Below are positions 48,431 to 59,135 of a DNA stretch of 64,000 nt, piece by piece; the stretch's first letter is position 1; every line of letters begins with the position of its first letter. The notes under the pieces are model-generated. The model was not told where the DNA came from. It made no database searches and saw only the letters and a program-made list of their open reading frames with translations. Both the position numbers and the translations under genes were made by a program. Where the stretch lies: assembly GCA_963669155.1 (NCBI GenBank), contig OZ022577.1, positions 31,158,053 to 31,222,052 of the forward strand, in the 5' to 3' direction. Origin of the DNA: Arbacia lixula (taxonomy: Eukaryota > Echinodermata > Echinoidea > Arbacioida > Arbaciidae).

Positions 48431-48636
48431 TAAAGGCGCTTTCACACTGCATCCGACACGACAGCACGACACGACATTTAGGTAATATCTGGTCTGTGAT
48501 TGGCCATGTAGTTCCTCTATGCGCAAAATGTGATGAAGATTCTGCGCGCGGATAGCACATTGACCAATCACCGAGTAGATATCGCGTAAAATGTCGTGTC
48601 GTGCTGTCGTGTTGGATACAGTGTGAATGGGCCTTA
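48431..48636. mobile_element. MITE with ACACGACAGCACGACA arms
   Basis: The left arm (about 48432-48479) and right arm (about 48589-48636) are inverted copies of about 48 bases. They begin AAGGCGCTTTCACACTG on the left and end CAGTGTGAATGGGCCTT on the right, and both carry the ACACGACAGCACGAC block. The loop of about 110 bases is non-coding. This is a separate family from its neighbour at 48139-48254. Confidence 0.85.
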
Positions 48637-50216
48637 ATATGCAAATACGCTTCTCTTGGCTTAACACTGAGAGGGTTAAGATTATAAATTGTAATGTAAT
48701 GTATATGCTGCGCATGAATTTGTGAATCGCGGTACGATGTGAACTGGATTTTTTTCTTTACAAAATAACAGATAGGCCTAGAAGGATTGAACAATATTTG
48801 TTGGATTTTCCCGCGGTATTTTCAAACCTGTAGGGTGCGTTTCATGTATCGTTCAAGAACGTTGCTCATCCGGATCTGTATAGCCTCGCACGTGCATTGT
48901 TACGTCGAAGCAAGGAAAAACTCCTTGATGGGAGAGCGAGTACTTATCGGCTGGCTTCCCACATGATGGGATGAGTCGTGATTTCCAAAAACCGTTTCCT
49001 CCTAGGTCAACCTGCGCACGCGTATGGGTTCCTCGGGCCGAGGTCTTTCCTGGGGCAGGTTTCACGAAATGAGGGCCAGCTCTCTAACCTCATCGCTAAC
49101 TCGGTACAGCGCTAACAGGGACCCTCGTATGCATTAATCAGGCAGGTCGGGAAATGCATATTCACGTATCAATTGAATACGTGCTCGTGTACCCAGTAAT
49201 AAAATAATGGATATGCAAGTTCTATTACATGTATGAGTGATAGATGCCGAGATAGCACTTACTAACTCAGATATGAGGTTCAAGTAGATAACAATGATGA
49301 AACCGACCCTATGCACACTGTCACATTCGTGCGAAAGATTATTAAACATGTTCGGCACCCGTTGTGTGAAAACAGTACATGTTAGTCAAAATGATCACCG
49401 AAAATTGCTGTAGCGATAGGGGGCTTTTAGCAACAGCATCGGAACCAGGGTTGGTCGAAATCGTAAAAATGATAGGAAGCAGAGAAAGCGAAGGAAAATG
49501 AAAATGGGGGTGGAGAGAGTAGGGGGTGGGGTGGTGAGGAGCCAAATGAGAATTAAACTGACGGATAGATTTGAGCGGATCGACCGGTATCGTGTCGTCA
49601 TATCCCTACATGTTTACAACAATGGTTTTCATGTTTGATGTAGGAAAATAAGGAGCAAGACCTGTCGATGTGGTTTAAATGTTAATTGTAACCACTAAAT
49701 ATAACCAATCCCTTCCTGCATGAAGCTGTTCAATTGGTGCCAGCAATTGAAGTACCACAGGATAAAGAAGGTATACGCACAGTAGCAGTTACCGAATCAT
49801 CATCATTTTTCTTTTAACTGAAGGGGCTACGGGTGTTGAATTAAAACTTAATAAATAAATGAATAGTTGTTACAAACAGCAGTGAGAAATGATAATTGAA
49901 ATTCTATCTGTGACATGGCCCAGATTTGCCAATTCATAAAATGACATTCATATTCCAACTGATTGATTGCACCCGCAATGGTGCTTACACTACTCATCTC
50001 CTCATTACGGGAGGCACGTAATTCAATGCAACCGTTGACATTAAGATATTTTTGCGGTTGACGTTTCAAATCTGTCTGGACTATAATCGTGTTTTCATAG
50101 TCGCGCTAATCAATTTTGCGCCTCGTTTGATGGAGTTTGTTTACCGGTACATTGCAATTTGAGTTTTGCTATTTTTGGCTTAAGTTTCGTTTCAAAGTCT
50201 AATTGAGTTATACATC
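48637..50216. other. No supported gene
   Basis: A GC-rich patch at about 48940-49130 has no coding signal I trust. An A-rich end at about 49838-49862 (AATTAAAACTTAATAAATAAATG) could be a LINE tail but has nothing recognisable before it. Confidence 0.45.
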
Positions 50217-50540
50217 TTAATGCACCTGAAATATTATATGACCTCTGCACGAAGCGCACAACATGAGAGTACTTGTGTATCCTACCAATTTTTCTTTCTG
50301 ATATTGTGCCAACAATGTCAGCCTTATATTTTGCGTATTATCTAGCAATTCTTTATCCAAATATGAGCAATAATCACGATATTTGGGAGAAATATTTCGG
50401 ATTTGTTTTAAATTACCCAAGACATGAGGATATAAATTGATTCCACTTTTCCCAGTAGTCCTATTTGTTAGCACGCACTGCTCGTATGTTCTGTCTGCCT
50501 GTATTTTGCGGCAAAGATGCCAAGTAATAATTGTACCAGC
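50217..50540 (-). other. Unassigned open frame, about 107 codons
   Basis: A stop-to-stop minus-strand frame with balanced composition, including CVLTNRTTGKSGINLYPH and later KYRDYCSYLDKELLDNTQ. The first of these resembles the start of a THAP zinc-finger domain (C-x-NR-x(2)-GKSGI-x(2)-Y), but the rest of the frame does not follow the THAP pattern. It has no ATG near its start. It overlaps the plus-strand THAP-like frame at 50472-50639; both cannot easily be coding. Confidence 0.2.
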
Positions 50541-50639
50541 TCACTTTGTCGAGAACATTTCAAAGATGACATAGTCCCAAGTATAGTCATGTCTTGTATC
50601 TCTCAAAATCCGGTCAATGTCCGACAGCGTGCATCATAG
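50472..50639 (+). pseudogene. THAP-domain-like fragment
   Basis: This 56-codon frame contains PSNNCTSSLCREHFKDD. The P-S-x(6)-L-C-x-E-H-F-K part is the second half of THAP domains, C2CH zinc fingers found in P-element-type transposases and in THAP host proteins that bind DNA. The zinc-binding Cys and His and the following Phe are in place. The N-terminal half (C-x(2-4)-C, then Trp) is absent upstream on this strand. It is too short and isolated to be functional, and probably a transposon remnant. Confidence 0.35.
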
Positions 50640-52914
50640 TTTAACTGCCCGTTTGCTCTGTTGCCATAGTGATTTAACTTTCACTAAAAGATCTCCACGT
50701 GTGAGTGAAATATTTCTGACTTTTCCATCTGTTACGATGTGAAAGAGCATCTCGGTTTCAGTTCGCGATTGGTATTAATAGTCGATAAATCCCTCCATTC
50801 CACCAAGGGACAATTCACACATGTTTGCTATAGATTCCTTCCCCTTTCCACAACATTATCATGAACATCTCTATTGAATCCGCCAGATTCGAATCCCTAC
50901 GTCCCTTTTATAGCACCTAAATTTAGCTCATTCGAAACATTGACAAGTCTGTATTCAATCAAACCTGTGGGCATTGTCGGCGGCTCTTCAAAAGTAGAAC
51001 GCAGTACTTTCTGAAACACGGGATATCAGAGGCAAATGGGATGTTACTTCACATTGTCGAAACTTCTTTGTGAGGTGTAGGTGGTGGGCGGAGCTCGTTT
51101 GCCCCAAATGAATACAAAGTATGATCTGGGAGATACATGGGAAGGATTCACAGACTGTTGAAGTGCTCTTAATTTCTGAGATCACAATGCAAAAAGGGCA
51201 ATTTCGAATCCAAATAGTTCAAGGTTTGCACGCTTAAAAATGCAAGCAATTCAAACGTGAGTCATTGTTAAAATCGTAACAGACGGTTCACCTTATTCAT
51301 CGGCTAGAGATACCGACTGCAACAGTGAACGTTTCAGATTCAAACATGGTGACATCGACGATGCACCCAATCTAATAGTGTATCTACCGTTACACTCACT
51401 TATTTTGCTTCCTTTCTCAAGTATTGAAGAGGATCGTGACCATAATGCATGACACTTTCGTGATTATTATCCTCCCTCTTTAAGTTGTGATTAAAGTTCT
51501 GACATATGAGACAGCGATATTTGTTAGCTTAAGACTTAACAGCAAAGGATGTTTAGGTAATTGTAATCTCACAGTCTGTATTTATTTGTTCATACCGATG
51601 TGTCTGCTGTTGACGTCATACGAAGGGGGAGTATAGGAGAGATATGTGACTTGCTCATTAGCGCTTGGGTATCGAACTAACTCGGTCTAATACCATCTGA
51701 CCTTTATGATATGTTTACCCATGTCATCCAATTGTGCGATTGAATTGCGTATCAAACGAACACAAAAACGATTCGTATTAAATGAATATTGGATTAAACG
51801 AGCGGGTGAACTTGGGTTAATTGATTTCAAATACAATCAGCGTGTAACTAAAAGGGATTCCGGTGATTAAAGCAATGTTTTTGCAGTAATAGATAGCTCC
51901 AGAGCTGGCAAATGAAATTGGCCACTTCTACAAGCTTCCGGATATGACACGCCCATACACTTTGAGCACATGACGAATGTGGTCCGTACTGGCAATACGT
52001 CAATGAGACGTACCTTTGAGATGTAGAGTCGACTGCCACAGATGTGTACATTAAAGTTAACCCCTACATTACCGAGCCTTGCAAACCGTATTGGTTTAAC
52101 ACACATCCTCATGCCAATGGTAATGAGGCGGTTAGGGAGGGAGGGTTGCATTACAGCCTTCAGAGACGCTCATTGACGAAGAACATGACACCCACTCATC
52201 TGTCTTCTGGGAGCGTCATGACTTTTATATATGAACAAGTTGGATCATAGCCATATGATAGTGGCAACAGACTTGATTACCATCCATGCTTTTTCAGGTT
52301 CCTTTTATCCTTTTGAATATTAATGAAATGCATTTATTTTTCCTTCCTTGTAATTGATCATATTATTTGCATTTGCATATTTTATTTTGTATGTTGTTTG
52401 TTCATTTGATAATAAAACACCAAAGCTCAGTGATTAAAGTTCGACAATCACGACAATGAAACATATGGTTGCATGCTAGTAGAAAAGACCATTTTGAGGA
52501 CACACATCTTGAAGGACACCGCTGCCCATGTACGGTTTTAATGTACCAAGGGGCTGTCCTCTCTTCTTCCTGTATGGCCCCAGTCACTCAATCCGACGTA
52601 AGTGTATTCCTCTTCTCCTGATCCACTCATACAAGACGTCACAACCTCCATGCAAAATGCTAACTCCTTTTTAAAGTAAAGATAATATTGACTGTAATAA
52701 TTCTTATTGATTTATATTCTATGTATGATTTCCAGTGAGTGAGTAAAATAACATGTAAACATTTATTTAGTTCAATCATGCAATGTAAATCCGATTCTTA
52801 CAAATAAGTCACGATCGCTCCTGATTGTACAACGCAATTCATACTGCTAGTGCTACTCTAGTCATGACATTCCATTCTGTCATACTTGGCCTGCATTTAC
52901 AAACCTGGCTTCAG
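50640..52914. other. No supported feature
   Basis: AT-rich DNA with short unrecognised frames on both strands. The T-rich sequence at about 52300-52430 resembles LINE 3' UTR style but has no clear tail. Confidence 0.45.
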
Positions 52915-53235
52915 AACGTGCACCACAGACAGCTGGAGCGCGCTGGCGCTTGGGCGCAACTTGGTAAGGGAATTAGAAGACATCCCCAACACACAAGACA
53001 TATCTGTATCGTCTGTTCAGACAAGTGATGTCTGTCTCCAGGATGACTTGCTCCATCATGCCTATCAAAGCCTCGCCTACTTCCAGTTTCATTTTCCCTG
53101 GGCCATGGCCACAAAAGTGTTGGCTCTACGTCAAGCCGTAATTGCTGTACGGCACGACAAAATGATTTAGCAAAACGAATATTTCTCTTTTTTTTAGCAT
53201 GGAACTCGTCGTTCATTCATCATGTTCATGTCGTC
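52915..53235 (+). other. Cluster of splice-like signals and open frames; possible exons
   Basis: Three plus-strand intervals have flanking splice-like sites: 52915-52963 (CTTCAG acceptor, GTAAGG donor), a frame from 53042 (GTCTGTCTCCAG acceptor) to a stop at about 53170, and 53198-53235 (strong TTTTTTTTAG acceptor, GTAAGT donor, 38 bases, opening CATGGAACTCGTC). The whole stretch 52886-53170 is also open in one frame, and a natural-looking minus frame (KMKLEVGEALIGMMEQVILE) overlaps it. I cannot decide the strand or name a family. Confidence 0.25.
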
Positions 53236-54369
53236 GTAAGTGGGTACTTAGTTTAGTTAAGGGGGAAATGCAGAAATGAATTCGATTTGTTTATTCAAGA
53301 GCGGTAGTTCTCTAGCTCGGTGTGTGCGTGATGAATCACATTAATGCAGAGGGAAAACGTCTTTACATGCAGTTGTGTGTTCTGCTTCAGTCATTATCAC
53401 ATTGCTGTAGGTACTAGGTCACACGGAAGCAATTAACAACAACACACAACTATACACAACATACTCGAAAATATCTTTTACATTTAATTCATTTATATAT
53501 CTTAATCGTCATGCTGATCACCATACTGTGATGCGTTCGTCATTCTACTATAAAACGTGCCTTTTGGCAATGTTTGGGGGCGTCAATGACATACTCCTTT
53601 ATGACTTGCTGAACTTTAATAATTGTACCTGCATTGCATACTCAAAATCTCTTTAAATGTGTCATTCAGCATTCTTATTCAGCAAAAGACATCATAACTA
53701 ACCCTTATGCCTATAACTAGACATGTCAGATGGACAGACAGACATACAGACAGGGTGGCACACCCACGCAGATATGGATGTCAATATTATATAGGGAGAC
53801 AGATTGACAATCATTGCCGAGGGGAGCCCGAATTGGAGGAAATGCATACATCATCGCACTTTGTGAGGGGGTGGACACACTTAATATCCCCCGACCCCTC
53901 CCCCATTGTCCAATCTACACGACCCACGGATCTGCACGCTCATGCATACACATGTTTTTACCGCAAAACGCTAATTCGTAAGGACACATACACAATTATA
54001 TTAATGTTCTGAAATCGGATTTGCGTGCTGCAAATTATGTTTTTTTTCATGGGAGAAAGCAGCTGTAGCGCACAGAACCAACTTTCTTGGCGGGGGACAC
54101 GGTATTTTCATTTCATCCCCCATAGACCACCCAATGCTGGTGAAAATGATATATCTTTAGTTTTTCATTCAATAATGCAATATCTCGGCAGGGCGTCACA
54201 CTATATTTCAATCCGTTGTATCCTTCTCTTTTGATTTTTTTTTCATTTACATTTGTTTTGATTTGATTTTTGTCGGGCTAATTCGAAAAATATGCTTGAA
54301 TGTCCAGACTGACATTAATTTGCGTGGGCATTACAACGTATGTAAATCTGAAAACATACACTGTACTTC

Positions 54370-54402
54370 GTAGCCTCGTTTCCAGGCGGTTGGTTATTTC
54401 AG
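54370..54402 (+). repeat. Copy of dispersed TAGCCTCGTTTCCAGGC motif
   Basis: GTAGCCTCGTTTCCAGGCGG followed by TTGGTTATTTC. It is related to copies at 10471, 17881 and 35575. Confidence 0.45.
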
Positions 54403-55166
54403 ATCCCACGTGACAATGCCTGACGAATACAGTCTAGCTCCTCTAGCTCCATTTCATCCCATTTACTTTCGGTTTAAAACACCGAAAACTAAAGCTACAA
54501 ATAGTCTTGTGTAAGTGTTACAAAATATAAAAATCACCTCTCCTCTTTTCACTTTCCTTTTCCTTTCTTCACCCCATAAGTGGGTCAATTATCCGAAAGA
54601 ATACAACCACATGGTGTTACCGAAAGTTTTACTATTTTCTAAATAGTATTTATTAGTAAATATATAGAGTCTAGTAACCTAAAACTAGTCACTGTATTAT
54701 TCTGCTTTTTTCTCAGTGATGATTTGTATACTGCAGCCAGACACCCTTACTGAATAGTATATGAATAGAGATTGCTCTAAGGTACATGGTTTAACCATGG
54801 ACCCTGGTTTAACCTATAGGCAGTAGATGATCCCAAAACAATACTATTATCACGAGTCACTAAGAACACGTTAAGGCCAGACAAAGTTCACAGGATAACA
54901 TTGAACGTTTCACCTAACTTAGACATCACCATGCGGATGAAAATACTGACCATACTTGAAAAGCACATCGTACTTTTGCCAATTGGGTTAGAAATTCAAC
55001 ACTTTGTTCTAGTTACTTCATCCGTTTTCGACTCGACTTTAGATACTCGATTTTTAGCATGTTTAGTGGTTACATTTTATTAAAACCGGGACTTGCAATT
55101 ACGGAGCATCGTATTCTTAATACTTCCCTCTTCCGAACGCAATTTACATGATTTAGGTAGTCATAG

Positions 55167-55169
<3 letters not shown>

Positions 55170-55204
<35 letters not shown>

Positions 55205-55248
55205 GTGTGTGTGTGTGTGTGCGTGCGTGTGTGTGCGTGTGTGTGTGG
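55170..55248. repeat. (GT)n microsatellite
   Basis: A GT array of almost 80 bases with a few GC interruptions, followed by a G-rich stretch. Open frames here are artefacts. Confidence 0.95.
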
Positions 55249-55889
55249 AGGGGGGTACTTTCAATACTGATTTGTTTTTACATGCGTAAAACGTAAAATG
55301 AAAGTCCTGCGCTATCAGCAAATTGATATCAAAATCTAGGGGCCAAACATTTGGGTGTGGCGGGTGTCCTTCAGGATTGTTCTTTGCTTGAGCGTTTCAA
55401 TCTGGAAATCACTGCAATTACTGTAGTATATACCGTAGAAACACGACCTTTCTCGCATCAGGCAGGACTAGCCATTAGTAGTTTCAATATCAATGGCAGA
55501 TTACTACGGTCTCAATTTAACCCATCCTCGTTGTTGTTGTGGTTGTCGATGTTGTCCAAGGACATTAATTTGTCGACGTAAACAAAGGTACGATATCACG
55601 TTTTTTTTTTTAAATACTTTTTACACGATGTATAAATCACCTATATTAATCATGTCTATACTTGACCTTTAATCAAGACGGTGCGGGGGATGGGCAGGCC
55701 AGGGGAGCATGAAGAGTAGGACATGATGTGACATTCACAGATAATGATGAGGCACATTTTGTGGGTGTATCTGTAGTGAGACGTTGTTCACTTAACCGTG
55801 CTCCTTTCATCATTACGCGGGTCATTTGTCAATACAGAAATAGTGTATACAGACGACGCAACGTTTGTCACAAGCAGTTGGTGGTGAAG

Positions 55890-55950
55890 GGGAGGAGGAG
55901 GAGGAGGAGGAGGAGGAGGAGCAGGAGGAGCAGGAGGAGGAGAAGAAGTC
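55890..55950. repeat. (GGA)n microsatellite
   Basis: About twenty GGA triplets with GCA interruptions, ending in GAAGAAG. The plus-strand frame reading poly-Arg through it is an artefact. Confidence 0.93.
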
Positions 55951-57742
55951 CTGGCTTTCAGATGTGATTTGGGGGGCCCACTAAACTGATCACCTCAACT
56001 ACTTCCATGTTCATTTTCAAGAAAGTTGATCGGTCTGATAGTTGGTCTGAATAATCGAACAAGACTAATATAAAAAAAAATACACGTTCCATAAAATAAC
56101 GTACACCAGCTTGATTTCCGTAAGCGCAACTAGGAAGAGATCGTTTTTATATGCATCTGCGTACCACATTGACAGAGAACCAAGTAGAAGAATGGGCCGT
56201 TCTCTCTCGCTCGCTCTCCCTGTGACAAAGCCGTGACGTCACGAAAAATGTCGCGCGCAGCTGGGAATTTGTTCACATGAAAGAAAGATAATTGAAACTC
56301 TGTAATGTGCTGATTGACCGACATTCCCCTCCTCTCCATCCAAGGAGAGAAAGAAACAAGCCAGTGGTATTCCTTTGTTCCGTCTAGATACGCCACAGGG
56401 CTAACCCGGGGAACGGTTAAGATGGGAGGGAAGGTGAGATGTGTAGGCGCATGAGTCTTTATTCTCAGAAGACGACATACCCAACAGACTAGCGTTGATG
56501 TTTTTGGTAAAAACATGTATTCATTCACAAAAACAACCTTTTGTTATATCTGGCCCGCTTCCATAGTCAACAAGCTGAGATTTTAGTTTGACACGTTACA
56601 AACAAAATGTCAGCCAGATGTAACCTATATCAGACGAATGTCTCGATTAAAAAATATGACTGATATGGAAAATACTGGCGAGAGGCTAACGGAAATTGGA
56701 GAAGCAAATCAAAAGGAAGACTAGGTAAAGATTGGATGCTAATCGGCTGGGAAATGGGTTGTCTAGCCTGTTCTCACCAAGTTAGGCTAAAAACAGGGCT
56801 GGAAGGACGAACGGAGACTTGAGTACTCTCCTAGTTTAATAAACGATACGTCACAGATTGCGTCACCCGCGCGATACGGTTGTTTTTCACGAATCTCCAT
56901 TGTTCTAATTATAAGGAGTCATCGCCTTTTTTTTCAAGATTTTCATAGAGAGTTGTCACGAGAACACGCTCCCCTTTTCCCGGATGATTGGAATATGAGA
57001 GGATTGGGAAGGAAGTCTCATTTTCTTACAATTGTCCAGGCTTCTCTTGGTGACATTTTTACGACCCGACTGTTCCCATCCCATACCTATTTTACCGCAA
57101 TGAACTCTTTTGTGAGGATCATACAAATCATGACAAAATAAGTGAAAAGGGGAATAGTAGAGAATTTTGGTTATGACATAACATAAGACCATAAAACTTA
57201 GCTATGAGGCGAAGAGCGAAGGTGGGGCATAGAGGACATATGTGGTGATGAATTATAAGTTGAATAAAGATAAGGATCTTAAAGAGATAAAACAAAATTA
57301 ATGCGAAAAGTGAGCAAATACTATGAAATGTCAAAGAAAGGAGTGCAAAAACAGCAAAAGAGAGTGAAATCATACGAGGGAAAATGGGAAAAGGATATAA
57401 AATAAGGAAAGTAATTTTTAGGTGGGGGAGGGGGAGGAGAGAACAATACGGGGAGAGATATAATATAGGAATTTGGAAGGAGAGCAAAGGAATATCAGCG
57501 AGGAAAGATGAGAAAGTTTCATAAACGAGACCAAGAGACCACATACAGCGACGCACGCACATAATTAATGTTTTCGCGAAGCACATCCAACATTTTTTGG
57601 AGGAGTGCATGCGTGGCTTGAGCCTAGGGCGCTCACGTAATGACACGACACGCATGACATTATGTATAAACTGTAAACACATTAAAACGGAGATTTACGA
57701 ATGTGTTTATGGTCCTCCACCCTCTCCCCATCCCCTATGCTA

Positions 57743-57758
57743 CCCCCCCCCCCCCCCC
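57743..57758. repeat. Poly-C run (C16)
   Basis: Sixteen C residues within pyrimidine-rich sequence. Confidence 0.93.
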
Positions 57759-57806
57759 TTATCTCTCTCGCTCTTACCATGGACCCTACCACGAATTTCC
57801 ATGTTC

Positions 57807-57807
<1 letters not shown>

Positions 57808-57842
<35 letters not shown>

Positions 57843-57851
57843 TCTCTCTCT
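57808..57851. repeat. (CT)n microsatellite
   Basis: A CT dinucleotide array with one CCC interruption. Confidence 0.93.
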
Positions 57852-58023
57852 GATTGTTCCTGTGTATGTTCGTTTTTTCATATTATCCTGTTCCGTTCAC
57901 TTGCTTTCAATTCTTCTTGGTTTCGTCTTATTTTCAATAAATGGCAGTCCTAGTACATGTAATGCTATTAATGTTCCTCTCTCTTCTCATTTTCTGGAAA
58001 CATCAGAGTCCGTGTCCCTTGCG

Positions 58024-58082
58024 CCCCCTCCCTCCCTCCCTCCTTCCCTCCCTCCCTCCCTCCCCTACTCCCCTCCTTCTCC
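58024..58082. repeat. (CCCT)n microsatellite
   Basis: Tandem CCCT units with a CCTT interruption, about 55 bases, in a pyrimidine-rich stretch. Confidence 0.9.
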
Positions 58083-58504
58083 AATCACCCCCTCCCTGCA
58101 CGGTACTCTACCTCTAAATCTTATATCTTCATTCTCGCAGAATTGTTGGCAGTCATGACATTTCTCATCTCTCATAAATACACGTTTCGCCGTCGCTATC
58201 ACAATCCTACTTCTCTACGGATATGACAGTTCCGGGAAACGTCTCGTTAGTCGCTTCATGTCCCCAACACCACCTGACAGGGTGGCCGGTGCCAAGATTC
58301 ATCGTCAAGTCTCGGCTATGCACGCTAGTTGCTTTCTCATGTTTGTCTCCCTAGTCACGTGACAGTGATTCGAACAAAAAACACGAATAGGTTGACAGAA
58401 ATCAGATGTGTACTTCTCTGTTCCATGGTTCCCCTAGGTACTGAACATGGGACTGAATTAGCTAGATTGAATTAGCTAAACTGACGATGCAATGTTTTAT
58501 GTTA

Positions 58505-59135
58505 TCTTTACGAGCCTGGCAGTTTGGATATTTTGTAATCTCGCTCGAATCTCGTAATAAGACTAGACTCTTCTCTCCTACATTAATTGGACGCCTTGCA
58601 TAATAAGAAGAGAGACCAACAAGTATAATCTAACAAGATATCTTTATTGATGAGTTGGGATTAGACATATTCACACAGCCTAGAAACAAAGCTAATCTTT
58701 ACGAGCCAAGATGCGCGTGTACATAAGGACAGTAACTATATAACAAGATGGATGGCTTACGCACCTTCGTCACGTCACAGACGTAAATCATATTTGGTAC
58801 ATGGGCCCTGCTTGGTGTGACCATGGACCCTACCATGGTGTGATCATGTCTTGCTCATGACTGGTGACTTTACTGGACTCCTTTATGGTTTCGTGTGCAT
58901 GTGAACATCGACGTCGCAACACTTTTACCCTGATTGTTACATGATTGTGTACATGACTGTACTATATTCCGTATGTCTTTACATTCAAATTGTTAATGAT
59001 CTTTGTATGTATCATGTGTATTCTATCTATATTTTGCATTCGTTTTATTACCACACGGCTATAATGCAAACCAGCCATCCTATTGATTTGGGCTTTAACC
59101 GTGTTTAAATACAATCATCAATCAATCAATACAAA
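58505..59135 (+). mobile_element. LINE 3' end, 5'-truncated, with (CAAT)n tail
   Basis: The right end ATTGATTTGGGCTTTAACCG followed by TGTTTAAATACAATCATCAATCAATCAAT is a typical 3' terminus of a CR1-like LINE with a tetranucleotide tail. No reverse transcriptase codons are attached, so this is a dead-on-arrival copy. The left boundary is not visible; the part before about 58860 may be unrelated. A 12-13 base direct repeat (ATCTTTACGAGCC) occurs at about 58505 and 58694. Confidence 0.55.

Larger units (their letters stand above)
53236..58504. other. No supported gene; simple repeats
   Basis: Apart from the microsatellites listed separately I see no domain-bearing frame. The 184-codon minus frame at 57128-57682 lies over purine-rich plus-strand DNA and is Leu/Phe/Ser/Pro-rich, a composition artefact. 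A small TAGCCT...AGGCTA hairpin lies at about 56764-56789. Confidence 0.5.

Noticed and set aside
55728-55967. 79-codon frame ending in poly-Arg
   Set aside because: The end is a reading of the GGA microsatellite; the start shows no domain.
57128-57682. 184-codon minus-strand open frame
   Set aside because: It lies over purine-rich plus-strand DNA, so the minus strand has few stop codons. The product is Leu/Phe/Ser/Pro-rich with no domain.
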